In this document: piece after piece, positions 34,201 to 42,259 of the stretch
Position numbering within the stretch: the stretch's first letter is position 1
Layout of the letters: each line of letters starts with the position of its first letter
NCBI RefSeq assembly: GCF_008274625.1
Contig: NZ_VTRU01000001.1
Location: 806,001-870,000, forward strand
Direction of reading: 5' to 3'
Length of the DNA: 64,000 bases
From: Chryseobacterium panacisoli
GTDB lineage: Bacteria > Bacteroidota > Bacteroidia > Flavobacteriales > Weeksellaceae
The notes under the pieces: model-generated
What the model was told of the DNA's origin: nothing
What the model saw: only the letters and a program-made list of their open reading frames with translations
Database searches by the model: none
Made by a program: the position numbers and the translations under genes

Positions 34201-34933
34201 TGAAGATCGTTTCCAATGTATGTTTGAACTGACCCTCAAACTGAATGTCTGACAATTCTGTTTCAAACGTAGTGTGACGACAGTGGTCACTCCAGTATGT
34301 ATCTAATACTTTTAATTCTGTTTCCGTAGGATTTCTTTCTTCAGTTTTGAAGTATTCCTGAATGAACTTCAGGTCGTCCAATCCTAATGCAAAACCATGA
34401 TTGTTATAGAAGGTTTCAAGTTCAGCATCATTGAAACTGATGAAATTTTCGTGAATGATTACTTTTGACGGTGTTTCATCTGCAGGAATATCCAGAATTG
34501 ATAAGTCTTTTTCCTGAGATTCTACTTTGTTGATCAGAAGGTCTTTAATTTTAACCAGATCTGCTTCAGAAACTCCTTCAAATTCGATTAGTTTTCCACT
34601 TCTTACTTTTGATTTTTCATTTTCTGTAAGCAATGCAATACACTGCTGTGCAGAATCTGCTCTCTGATCATACTGGCCAGGCAAAAACTCCATTCCGAAA
34701 TGAACAGCTTTTGACGGGTTTTCTGTGTGCAAAATATCAGTAACAGGGTCTACGAAGGTATTGTTTACCACTTTTTCAAATTCTCCGTCATTCAGATTGA
34801 AAATATCATACACATTGTATACTTTCACGCTTTGAACTGCCGGAACAACCGCTTTTACTTCATCAAAAATTTTTGGACTTTCAACATCGAAAATTCCTCT
34901 TTTTTCTACGAAAATTCTTTTGTTATTAGACAT
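31238..34933 (-). CDS. purL: Phosphoribosylformylglycinamidine synthase
   Basis: The large, single-chain FGAM synthase of purine biosynthesis: FGAR + ATP + glutamine to FGAM. It has 1231 residues. The synthase part has YWSDHCRHTTFETEL, NETHNHPTEIEPFGGA and GGKDSMSGTY. The C-terminal glutaminase starts FAPVFPGTNCEYDT and contains the nucleophile Cys in IGICNGFQALV and the His/Glu of PISHGEGRF. It is cytoplasmic. It is followed closely by the barstar-like gene; purB lies 2.3 kb away on the same strand. Confidence 0.98.
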   Translation of the reverse strand: MSNNKRIFVEKRGIFDVESPKIFDEVKAVVPAVQSVKVYNVYDIFNLNDGEFEKVVNNTFVDPVTDILHTENPSKAVHFGMEFLPGQYDQRADSAQQCIALLTENEKSKVRSGKLIEFEGVSEADLVKIKDLLINKVESQEKDLSILDIPADETPSKVIIHENFISFNDAELETFYNNHGFALGLDDLKFIQEYFKTEERNPTETELKVLDTYWSDHCRHTTFETELSDIQFEGQFKHTLETIFNDYIEKRKFLGRELKPISLMDLATVCGKYFHKTGNLDNLVISDEINACTIQIEAEYDGKKEPWYLLFKNETHNHPTEIEPFGGASTCLGGAIRDPLSGRSFVFQAMRLTGAADVLEPVDKTLPGKLPQKTITKQAANGYSSYGNQIGLATTMVSEIYDEGYKAKRMEVGFVTGAVPVDWVRREKPENGDSIIILGGATGRDGVGGASGSSKEQDETSIHTMSSEVQKGNAVEERKIQRLFRNPEVTKLIKKSNDFGAGGVSVAIGEIADSLEVNLDVLPLKYEGLNGTELAISESQERMAVVVDPQDKEKFIKFCEAENIVAVEVAKVTDSGRMQMFWKGDKIVDLSRAFLDTNGCSKSQDVKINHLEDVKEETKAFTAENFLNILKDKNVASQKGLLEMFDSSIGATTVAMPLGGKYQQTLMEGSVQALPILGAKDVKTVSLASWGFDAGISKQNSLLGSSYAVVESVAKIVAMGGDYKNIRLSFQEYFEKLGQNPEKWGKPLASLLGAYDAQINLGLAAIGGKDSMSGTYQDLNVPPTLISFACANGDKENIISPELKNEGNKLYFFNHIAQESGLPNYDALKEVFEFIFENIKAGKIVSVKTVKEGGLAVALAKMSFGNRLGAEVNADENVLLAKNIGSLIIEAKEELSSAALQLIGEVKDSGIVKINGLESNITDLVSANTNTFENLFPTVEKEKITVEIDEKSNSIHPRNIIIKKHGIAQPKVFAPVFPGTNCEYDTLNAFQKEGAVVSSLPLININHQLLEESIDAWVEEIRTSQILAFSGGFSAGDEPDGSAKFIVNVLKNEKMKNAVHELLDRDGMIIGICNGFQALVKSGLLPYGRIKDLDENSPTLAHNAIRRHISQMVTVKVVNDESPWLKGMKGQTFTIPISHGEGRFMASEEEIKKLYENGQIATQYIDFDGNIAHGMPFNPNNSLFGIEGVTSPCGKIYGRMGHPERFAEGLMKNIPTANYHNIFKNGVEYFK

Positions 34934-35123
34934 TAGATGTCAGATTTTTAATATTAGATTTATTTTTCTTTTTACTTTTTCTGAGCTAAAGTTTCTTTCT
35001 TTAAACCCATCTATATTGGAAATTTTTGAGAGAAATATTTCCCTCTAACCATTATTCTGTACAAATTTAAAGGAATAAGTCTATCTTCATCAAATTTGAA
35101 CTGTAGAATTTCCAATTTTATCT

Positions 35124-36095
35124 TTATTTGTTGATAAATTTATTAGGATTATCCTTATGTTCTTTCTGAAAGTCTTCTGCATTCTTTATTTCTTCTTTCA
35201 ACCAGTTTTCAAAAGGAACTTTTTTTTCATTGTAATCTTCTATAGCATAAAACGATTTACCATCTTCTGAAACCATAAATTTGAAGCGGTAAAGCATATC
35301 CAATTCCTTTTTCCTGTAGTCATAAGTATTTACCTGATAATACGGGAAGTTTTCTTTTGGTCTTTCTACGATTTCAAAAAACAGATTCTTTTCATTTTCA
35401 GATAACTTATTATAAAAGTTTACATAATAAAGATCTGAAAGTTTTTTCTCCTGTTTTTCAAAGAAGTGAAGGATATTTTTTTCTTTTTCATTGTATTGAA
35501 ATGGATTTGGGTAATATTTTCCATCTATTTCAACTTCATTTCCAGACGGTTTGGCAACCGGCTGAACGGTTTGTCCTTTGGTATTCATCACACTCCATTT
35601 CCCCCCTACAATGGCTCTGTGCTCATCATTGGTTTTTTCCCAATCGCAACCGTCACAAAATGCAGCATATCCGTAATTAAAGGGTGATGCAAAATCATGT
35701 TCAGCTTCAATAATTGTCTTTCCGTTTCGGTCTGCGAATCCTACTTTACCATTTTTAACCAATCTTCTCAGTCCTTCTGAGAAGTAATCTGCACTATTGT
35801 CATAAAGAAAAGGCTGATACAAAAATTTTCCTTTTCTGTCATACACATATCCCCATGCATTTTTCTCTGGTTTTTCGCCTTCTCTACTGCCATCAAAAAG
35901 AATGGTTTCTCCTTCTACCGGATCCCCATCTTTTAAGAATGAAAATATTTTGAACTGTGCAGGAACAATTATTTTTCCGGCTTTATCTTTTACTCCAACC
36001 AGAGAGTCTTTGGATTTAAAATAATATAAATCTTCTTTTCCCTGAGAAAAAGAAATTATCGGTATTAATATAATGGTTAAAAGATTTTTTTTCAT
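35124..36095 (-). CDS. WG-repeat secreted protein
   Basis: A 323-residue exported protein with a signal peptide (KKNLLTIILIPIISFSQ). WG-type repeats of about 35 residues are visible: LVGVKDKAGKIIVPAQF, GLRRLVKNGKVGFADRNGK (with TIIEAEHDFASPF) and KWSVMNTKGQTVQP. A CDGCDWE segment lies between repeats. WG repeats probably fold as beta structure for binding; no enzyme domain is seen. It is followed on the same strand by another exported protein 29 bases upstream of it in transcription order. Confidence 0.85.
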   Translation of the reverse strand: MKKNLLTIILIPIISFSQGKEDLYYFKSKDSLVGVKDKAGKIIVPAQFKIFSFLKDGDPVEGETILFDGSREGEKPEKNAWGYVYDRKGKFLYQPFLYDNSADYFSEGLRRLVKNGKVGFADRNGKTIIEAEHDFASPFNYGYAAFCDGCDWEKTNDEHRAIVGGKWSVMNTKGQTVQPVAKPSGNEVEIDGKYYPNPFQYNEKEKNILHFFEKQEKKLSDLYYVNFYNKLSENEKNLFFEIVERPKENFPYYQVNTYDYRKKELDMLYRFKFMVSEDGKSFYAIEDYNEKKVPFENWLKEEIKNAEDFQKEHKDNPNKFINK

Positions 36096-36123
36096 TGAAT
36101 TGGGAATGGTTTCAAAGCTTAAT

Positions 36124-37149
36124 TTACTCGTCTTTAGTGAGATCTGTTTTCTTACGCGAATTTACAATAATATAATACTTATTAGCAACATCATAGTCTA
36201 TAGAATTGTTTAGCTTCCACTTCTGATAACCTTCATAATCAAACTGATGATTTTCTGGAGGACTTAATAAATAGTTATACTGCTCCATTAAATATTCGTC
36301 TATAAAACCATCATTTCGAAGTTTTGTGAAGAACGAAATCAATTTATCTACTGTGAAATTACCTTCTTTAATTGATGTAGAATTTTTTTTCGTTTTGTAA
36401 TCTATAAAACCATTTATTCCCGCAATGTGAAAATCTAAAAGGATTCCTGGAATTCCTGAAGCTCTTTCATATTTATCAATATTCTCATATATCCATTTCA
36501 TCTTATTTGTAGCACTACTCATGGTGATTCTTAATAATACAGTGTCACGAGCAGCAATAGGTGCATAAATAATATTCGAATATCTTGTTAAAGGATTATT
36601 TTGTACAATTTTTGCTGGTTGTAAATTCTTTAAAAATTCGTCATGCATTTTATCCAGAAGTAAAGTATCATTTCCTTTTTGGCTTATTTCTGAAATAAAA
36701 ACCCAAAACCCCGCATCATAAATTCTTACATTAATCATTCTGTTAAGATGGTTAAAATAGCTACTGATTCCGTAAAGCTTAAACTTTCCTTCTTTAAAGG
36801 TTATTCCTTTATTTACTTTTTCACTTTTTTTAGGAGTATATTTTCTTTCAGTTAAATCTTTATAATAATGATTTAAAAGCCTTTCTTCATCAAGAAAAGC
36901 CGGAATAATTTTGAATTTAAACAAGGCATCGTTATTCTTATTTTCATACTCTGCAGCAAAAACGCTGTCATTTTTAGAGTTTGTAAACAATGCCGTTCTG
37001 GAAAAGTCACCCAAACTAAAAGGAGCGTTCATCCCTGAAACTATATGGCTAAAGTCGGCATCGGATCTGATTTTTTTATTCGGTTTTAAATCCTGAGAAA
37101 ATATCATCACAGGAAATAAAAACAAAATAAAAAACAGGTAAATCTTCAT
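36124..37149 (-). CDS. Exported hypothetical protein, 341 aa
   Basis: I do not recognise a family. The protein has a signal peptide (KIYLFFILFLFPVMIFSQ) and a mixed alpha/beta mature part, with no known motif. I chose ATG at 37149; an upstream TTG at 37176 would run into the purB terminator hairpin. It lies 28 bases before the WG-repeat gene on the same strand, so the two are probably co-transcribed and may act together at the cell surface. Confidence 0.75.
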   Translation of the reverse strand: MKIYLFFILFLFPVMIFSQDLKPNKKIRSDADFSHIVSGMNAPFSLGDFSRTALFTNSKNDSVFAAEYENKNNDALFKFKIIPAFLDEERLLNHYYKDLTERKYTPKKSEKVNKGITFKEGKFKLYGISSYFNHLNRMINVRIYDAGFWVFISEISQKGNDTLLLDKMHDEFLKNLQPAKIVQNNPLTRYSNIIYAPIAARDTVLLRITMSSATNKMKWIYENIDKYERASGIPGILLDFHIAGINGFIDYKTKKNSTSIKEGNFTVDKLISFFTKLRNDGFIDEYLMEQYNYLLSPPENHQFDYEGYQKWKLNNSIDYDVANKYYIIVNSRKKTDLTKDE

Positions 37150-37163
37150 ACGAATTAAATAAA

Positions 37164-37188
37164 ATATGCAGCCCAAAAGACTGCATAT
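37164..37188 (-). terminator. Terminator of purB
   Basis: The stem ATATGCAG / CTGCATAT with a 9-base loop is followed by a T-rich stretch on the minus strand, 5 bases after the purB stop. Confidence 0.75.
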
Positions 37189-37192
37189 TGTT

Positions 37193-38620
37193 TTATACTT
37201 TAAGATCAGCTTCCAATCCTATTAAGTCTTTGTTTTGGTCTATAATCGGCTGTACTTCATTTTTGATGAATTCCTCCGTCTGGATCGGCGCGAAACCAAT
37301 AAAGTTTTTAGGATCTAGAACCTCTTTCAGTTTTGATTTGTCCAGTTTTAAAGAATCATCGTTTAAGATTCTTTCGATAAGATCATTCTCTTTACCTTCT
37401 TCTTTCACTTTCTTGGAAGCTTCCATAGAGTGAACCCTGATCACCTCATGGATTTCCTGACGGTCACCCCCAGCTTTTACTTCTTCCATGATAATATATT
37501 CTGTTGCCATGAAAGGAAGTTCTTCCATAATATGTTTGTTGATTCTGTTCGGATATACTACAATTCCGTTCATGATGTTGTTCCAGATCAATAGAATAGC
37601 ATCAACCGCTAAAAATGCCTGTGGAATTGTTAATCTCTTGTTTGCAGAGTCATCTAATGTTCTTTCAAACCACTGTGTAGAAGCTACCATTGCAGAACTT
37701 GTTGTCAAAGACATTACGTATTTTGCCAACGCCCCGATTCTTTCGCTTCTCATTGGGTTACGCTTGTATGCCATTGCCGATGAACCGATCTGGTTTTTCT
37801 CGAATGGTTCTTCAATTTCCTTAAGGTTTTGAAGTAAACGTAAGTCGTTTGTAAATTTGTGTGCAGACTGTGCTATATTTCCTAATAAAGCAACTACTTT
37901 CGCATCAATTTTTCTATCGTAAGTCTGTCCGGAAACTCCGAAAACTTTATCGAAACCGAATCTTTTTGAAAGTTCTTTATCTAAGTGTTTTACTTTAGAA
38001 TAATCACCGTTGAAAAGTTCAAGGAAACTTGCAGCAGTTCCTGTAGTTCCTTTTACTCCTCTGAAACGAAGGGTTTCAAGAAAGAAATCCAGCTCTTCGA
38101 TATCAAGAACTAAACTTTGTAACCAAAGTGTTGCTCTTTTTCCAACCGTTGTTAACTGAGCCGGCTGAAAGTGTGTAAACCCTAAAGTAGGAAGGTCTTT
38201 ATACTGAATAGCAAAGTCTGCTAAATTCTTCATTACGTTAACCAACTTTTTCTTTAAGATTAAAAGTCCGTCACGAATCTGAATTAAGTCTGTATTGTCT
38301 CCTACAAAAGCCGAAGTAGCTCCCAGGTGGATAATTCCTTTTGCTGAAGGTGCCACATCACCATAAGCGTGAACGTGAGCCATTACATCATGACGGAATT
38401 TTTTCTCATACTCTGCTGCTTTCTCATAATCGATGTTTTCAGCATTAGCTTTTAACTCAACGATCTGCTCGTCTGTAATTTCAAGTCCAAGGTCTTTTTC
38501 GATTTCAGCAAGAGCTATCCAAAGCTTTCTCCAATTCTGGAATTTGTTATTATGTGAGAAGTTAAATAACATTTCTTCACTGGAGTAGCGCTCTTCCAAT
38601 GGATTTTTGTAGGAATTCAT
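37193..38620 (-). CDS. purB: Adenylosuccinate lyase
   Basis: This enzyme acts twice in purine biosynthesis, releasing fumarate from SAICAR and from adenylosuccinate. It has 475 residues and the fumarase/aspartase superfamily fold. The signature loop is GSSAMAYKRNPMRSE, with the catalytic Ser. The conserved regions HDVMAHVHAYGD and GATSAFVGDNTD are also present. A -7 box (38645-38652) lies 24 bases before the ATG. It is cytoplasmic and monocistronic. Confidence 0.98.
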   Translation of the reverse strand: MNSYKNPLEERYSSEEMLFNFSHNNKFQNWRKLWIALAEIEKDLGLEITDEQIVELKANAENIDYEKAAEYEKKFRHDVMAHVHAYGDVAPSAKGIIHLGATSAFVGDNTDLIQIRDGLLILKKKLVNVMKNLADFAIQYKDLPTLGFTHFQPAQLTTVGKRATLWLQSLVLDIEELDFFLETLRFRGVKGTTGTAASFLELFNGDYSKVKHLDKELSKRFGFDKVFGVSGQTYDRKIDAKVVALLGNIAQSAHKFTNDLRLLQNLKEIEEPFEKNQIGSSAMAYKRNPMRSERIGALAKYVMSLTTSSAMVASTQWFERTLDDSANKRLTIPQAFLAVDAILLIWNNIMNGIVVYPNRINKHIMEELPFMATEYIIMEEVKAGGDRQEIHEVIRVHSMEASKKVKEEGKENDLIERILNDDSLKLDKSKLKEVLDPKNFIGFAPIQTEEFIKNEVQPIIDQNKDLIGLEADLKV

Positions 38621-38644
38621 TCGTTCTTTTACTTTTTAGATGTA

Positions 38645-38652
38645 CAAAAATA
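38645..38652 (-). promoter_or_regulatory. -7 box for purB
   Basis: TATTTTTG on the minus strand matches TAnnTTTG, 24 bases before the ATG at 38620. Confidence 0.55.
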
Positions 38653-38730
38653 CGGTTTTTCAGTGAGAGATAAAAATCTTGCTTTTATGATTTTTCAACC
38701 ATATTCTGAATCAAATAAAGAGTTTTCATT

Positions 38731-38853
38731 GATACTTTTACCCCGAAATAAAAGTATACAAAAGTTCAGGACGGAAATTATCTGCTAAAAATTTGATTGT
38801 ACTCCTAAAATTTCCAAACTCGCATGAATCATATGGCTCTGCTTCGGTTCTAT
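38731..38853. repeat. 123-bp direct repeat, left copy
   Basis: The sequence from GATACTTTTACC to GCTTCGGTTCTAT is repeated with about a dozen changes at 39201-39323. Both copies contain AAAAGTATACAAAAGTTCA and AAAATTTGATTGTACTCC. It is non-coding. The two copies flank a small membrane-protein gene. Confidence 0.85.
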
Positions 38854-38868
38854 AATGTTATACTAAGT

Positions 38869-39156
38869 TTAACATTGGATTGTTATCATCATAAAAGCCA
38901 GAAAAATTCCTAAAACAGCTATAAACATTCCTAATATATTCAATAATAATATTATGAATTTATCACTTAAATTTTTAAAAAATGTTGCGACTGCAGGAAT
39001 GATAAAAGTATTTGAAATCATTAGCATTATTGAAAAATTAAATCCTCCTTCAAGCGGAGAAAATCCTTTTTTAACAATGTATATATTGGCTGACAGTGTC
39101 AGCATATTTAAAATAATGATACTAACGGCTAGTATATAATTTATTTTTGATCGCAC
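38869..39156 (-). CDS. Small membrane protein, 95 aa, GTG start
   Basis: I do not recognise a family. Three hydrophobic segments are visible: INYILAVSIIILNMLTLSANIYI, SIMLMISNTFIIPAVATFF and FIILLLNILGMFIAVLGIFLAFMM (the first and last are quoted in part: AVSIIILNMLTL; LNILGMFIAVLGIFLAFM). The start is GTG at 39156. It lies alone between two 123-base direct repeats, so it may have come in with, or been trapped by, that repeat. Coding status is moderately supported by the clean membrane pattern. Confidence 0.6.
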   Translation of the reverse strand: MRSKINYILAVSIIILNMLTLSANIYIVKKGFSPLEGGFNFSIMLMISNTFIIPAVATFFKNLSDKFIILLLNILGMFIAVLGIFLAFMMITIQC

Positions 39157-39200
39157 GAAAGTTCTGTAATTAGGACTACAAAATAACGTTTTTTTTCACT

Positions 39201-39323
39201 TATACTTTTGTCTTGAAATAAAAGTATACAAAAGTTCAAAACGGGAATCATCCGCTAAAAATTTGATTGTACTCCTAAAATTTCCAAACTCGTATGAATC
39301 ATATGGTTCTGCTTCGGTTCTAT
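39201..39323. repeat. 123-bp direct repeat, right copy
   Basis: This matches the left copy at 38731-38853 in the same orientation. The rest of the 310-base gap (39157-39466) holds only a terminator at 39414 that belongs to the peptide gene to its right. Confidence 0.85.
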
Positions 39324-39413
39324 CTTATAACCCATGCTCAGACAGTGGATTTTTTTTAACAGATTACATTCAAATTTTCTTAACGCCCCTGATTCCTAAG
39401 TCGATAATAAAAT

Positions 39414-39439
39414 AGGCTGCTCCATTTCTGAAGCAGCCT
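39414..39439 (-). terminator. Terminator of the bacteriocin-like peptide gene
   Basis: The stem AGGCTGCT / AGCAGCCT with a 10-base loop is followed by TATTTTAT on the minus strand, 28 bases after the stop at 39467. Confidence 0.8.
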
Positions 39440-39466
39440 GTTCTTACATTATTGTCATCAATCAGA

Positions 39467-39607
39467 TTAATCAATAAGTCCACATGGTGATCCCACAGAA
39501 ATACATTTTTTCACAAATGAACACCAAAAGTATCCTGGCAGACACATTGGAATTCCTCCCTGAACTGTTTTTAATTCTCTTTTTGAAAGTTTTCTTAGGT
39601 TTTTCAT
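39467..39607 (-). CDS. Bacteriocin-like peptide with double-glycine leader, 46 aa
   Basis: Reading the minus strand from ATG at 39607 gives KNLRKLSKRELKTVQGG, then a 28-residue tail with three or four cysteines (CLPGYFWC, KKCISVGSPC). The leader KLS+xELK.VxGG is the classic double-glycine type cleaved by a C39-peptidase ABC exporter. Such short Cys-rich peptides are common in Chryseobacterium. It could be a bacteriocin or signalling peptide; no exporter or immunity gene is close by. A terminator follows at 39414. Confidence 0.8.
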   Translation of the reverse strand: MKNLRKLSKRELKTVQGGIPMCLPGYFWCSFVKKCISVGSPCGLID

Positions 39608-39781
39608 AGTCTTATTTTTTAATTTTTTCCTACTCTATATGCTTTTCGGATTACGCTTTAATTTGGTAATACAATATACAGATTTTTCGGATATGAAAAT
39701 ATAAACTACTCATTTTATATAGTTTACAAATAAATCATTTATCAATATTATACTTTATTTTGAATTTAAGATTCAACAACA

Positions 39782-40042
39782 TCAATAAAAAATTCCCGGA
39801 TGCATCTTAAATTTTAATGATTTTATCGTAGAATATATTATCAAAGCCAAAATACTATTTTTGAAGTCTCCCAGAAAAATAAATAATATCCAATATAGAA
39901 AACCAAAAATAACATCAAATATTATGTTAGCTGATTTTAATTGATGAGAAACTATAATATTATATATAATATCAATTACTATGATTATTCCACAAAACAT
40001 CATTAAATATATAATTGCTCTTATAATAATTCTACTATTCAT
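39782..40042 (-). CDS. Small hydrophobic protein, 86 aa
   Basis: I do not recognise a family. Nearly all of the protein is hydrophobic, with two or three membrane segments (AIIYLMMFCGIIIVIDIIY, IIFDVIFGFLYWILFIF). It is AT-rich like the putative immunity genes and lies 66 bases after the last of them on the same strand. It could be a second immunity protein for the third RHS tip, or an unrelated gene. There is no other evidence. Confidence 0.6.
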   Translation of the reverse strand: MNSRIIIRAIIYLMMFCGIIIVIDIIYNIIVSHQLKSANIIFDVIFGFLYWILFIFLGDFKNSILALIIYSTIKSLKFKMHPGIFY

Positions 40043-40107
40043 AATTATATTTCATCATGTTCTATTATTGAGTTCAATTGACTAAAATATTTCTGAATGC
40101 AGGAATA

Positions 40108-40482
40108 TTATTTATTCTGCTGTGGACACGGTACTATTTTTAAATTTTTATTGTACATATCATAAATTACTTTAGTATTGTTTTTTTTATAAACAGTAAA
40201 GTAAGTAACGTCCTTATTCTTCACTATAGAATCTCCTATTTTAATTAATGAAATTATTTTTAAATCTTCCAAATAAACTTTATTACCATCTGATGATTTG
40301 ACAATATTAAAATGAGTCATAAGGTCATATGAGTTTGAAATAACTTGTCCATTACAGTGCTGATTAAAATATTTATATTTAGATAGGTTGGGATCAAATA
40401 TTTTTTTTATAATTATCCCACAAAGCACAATTCCGAAGAATAATAAAATAATTTTGTTAATATTTCTTTTTAAAAATCCCAT
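40108..40482 (-). CDS. Putative immunity protein for RHS tip 3
   Basis: A 124-residue protein with one N-terminal membrane segment (INKIILLFFGIVLCGIIIK) and a periplasmic part of about 100 residues. No family is recognised. It overlaps the 3' end of the RHS tip-3 segment by 13 bases, the tight arrangement expected for a toxin/immunity pair, and is AT-rich. The membrane anchor suggests protection at the envelope. The role is inferred from position only. Confidence 0.6.
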   Translation of the reverse strand: MGFLKRNINKIILLFFGIVLCGIIIKKIFDPNLSKYKYFNQHCNGQVISNSYDLMTHFNIVKSSDGNKVYLEDLKIISLIKIGDSIVKNKDVTYFTVYKKNNTKVIYDMYNKNLKIVPCPQQNK

Positions 40483-41685
40483 ACAGATGTTTTAAATCGT
40501 TTATAAAAGACTCCTGTGCCAATTCCTTTTAATCCTGCACTTATTTCGGTAACCCCTCTTTTTCCTGCTCCTACATTTAAAGGATTCATCATTTCCAAAG
40601 GTGTAGAATTGGGATCAAAAGTTCCCCCATATGTAACACCAATAGGTGATATAAAAGATTTTGCTTCACCAGCATAATCTTCTAATAAAAATGGTCCGGA
40701 ATGACTTGAAGAAATTCGTCCTATACCGAAGCCACCCTCAAAACCTAAACCGAAGTTTATATTTTTATTAAAGGATAGTCCCCAATTATTCCCAGAGTCT
40801 TTAACTAAACCAACGTCAAATCCAAATCCGCCTCCTAAAACTCCATTTATACTAAAGGTTATGCTAGTCCCTTTACTTTCTGTTCCTATAATAGTAGTTC
40901 CGTCTTTTGTTTCAAATGTTTCTTTACTGCTTTTTTGAGAACCATCAGCATTTGTTATTGTTCCATTATCGTGGAAAGTATATTGAGAAATTATTTCCCC
41001 ATTCTCTTTTGTTGTAATTGAACTACCTTCCGAAAGATGCTGTGCATTTTCTCCATACTTAGCAGTAGCCTGTTCTTGGGTTTTTATTTCCGAATCAAAA
41101 AATATTTGATTTCCTCGTTGTAACCAATCTTGATTTTCCCTGCCATCAGGGTCAATAAACCTTATTGGATTATTAAACGCGTAATTGTAAGGACTATGTC
41201 TTGTCATCTTCTCTGCTAGCGGATCCACCACTCCCCATCTCCCAATATCCGGCATATAGAATCTTGCTCCATAGTCATACATACCACTTTCTTGGAGCTC
41301 CTTTCCATTGTACTTATAATTATAGGGAACACCTCCAAAAGGAGTTGGCACAATAGGACTCTCCTGATGTTTCAATCCAAAAGGATAATAGTTATTGGCA
41401 TCAATGATCTCTGTGCCTGCTCCATTTTTAGCATAGCTCAATCTAGTATTCCCAAGGTGATCTGTATAATTGTATATATACTTCCCAGTCTCAACATTAA
41501 AATACCCTTCTGCTGTTGGGAAGAATTTTAATACTGAGTTAGTATATTGGAAGCCATCCAGATAGTCGGTTGTTTCCGTTCCAAAAACCTTTCTTACTTT
41601 CACGCCATCTGCCCTGTAAATATAGTCTGTTACTTTGGAGTTTTGGGTAATCTTGCCCGGTAAATTTAGATAATTATATTGGATG
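40470..41685 (-). pseudogene. Orphan RHS C-terminal cassette (tip 3), no proper start
   Basis: This is a partial RHS gene. It starts inside the RHS core (IQYNYLNLPGKITQN), carries the core up to KELQESGMYDYGARFYMPD and NNPIRFIDPDG, then continues into a different, glycine-rich tip of about 220 residues (GVLGGGFGFDVGL, GLGFEGGFGIGRI) that I do not recognise. The open frame could be extended upstream only by a TTG inside spacer sequence that also contains a terminator hairpin, so it is probably not translated as it stands. Its core block repeats that of the full toxin at 44096-47698. I read it as a silent tip cassette with its immunity gene at 40108. Confidence 0.8.
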
Positions 41686-41722
41686 AAAGTATACAATCGA
41701 CTGAAAGAGCTTATAACATAAA

Positions 41723-41748
41723 AAAACCACTGCTTATACAGTGGTTTT
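41723..41748 (-). terminator. Terminator-like hairpin in front of cassette 3
   Basis: The stem AAAACCACTG / CAGTGGTTTT with a 6-base loop lies between the immunity gene ending at 41831 and the core block of cassette 3, with T tracts on both sides. The same hairpin design precedes cassette 2 at 43537. Confidence 0.8.
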
Positions 41749-41830
41749 GTTTTACTTGTAGACACGAGCCAGATGCTCGCGCCAACGTGGGGAAATATCA
41801 AATAAGTACATCCAGCACTATTTTCTTCTT

Positions 41831-42256
41831 TTACTTTTTTAAAATTGGATTTAATATTTTTGTTTCAAAAAATTTCTTTTCCCGGGTATTTTCCTCATCA
41901 TCATTCTTATTTATTTCTATATAATCCTTGTTTTTATCTATATTTTTATAAATTCCAATAAATGCAAAATCCGTTTTAGTGGAATCAACCGCCTCTCTTG
42001 TCCAAGTACAATAAATTTTACTATTTGCGTAAAAAGAAATAAAATTCCAATGTGAATTTTTTCCATCTCTAATATTATACTTAGTTGGAACTATAAATTC
42101 TGGATGCTCTTTCTTAAATTGATCAATATCATTTAAAAAAGAAGACTCTTTTTTATTTATAGTGTAAACTTCTGCATAAGGATAACTACCAGCATTAAAG
42201 TAATTACAGGAATATAAGCAAAAAGTAATAAATATTAAAATAATTATTTTTTTCAT
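41831..42256 (-). CDS. Putative immunity lipoprotein for RHS tip 2
   Basis: A 141-residue lipoprotein: hydrophobic signal KKIIILIFITFCLYSC with the lipobox LYSC, then a soluble AT-rich domain (NSHWNFISFYANSKIYCTW, KTDFAFIGIY). No known family. It starts 4 bases after the stop of cassette 2, the usual place for an immunity gene. A membrane-anchored inhibitor suits a toxin that attacks lipids, as suggested for tip 2. The role is inferred from position. Confidence 0.65.
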   Translation of the reverse strand: MKKIIILIFITFCLYSCNYFNAGSYPYAEVYTINKKESSFLNDIDQFKKEHPEFIVPTKYNIRDGKNSHWNFISFYANSKIYCTWTREAVDSTKTDFAFIGIYKNIDKNKDYIEINKNDDEENTREKKFFETKILNPILKK

Positions 42257-42259
42257 AAG

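Noticed and set aside
40470..41801. Cassette 3 as an independent gene starting at 41801
   Set aside because: The start would be a TTG in spacer sequence and the first 40 residues translate a terminator hairpin; the recognisable protein begins within the RHS core.
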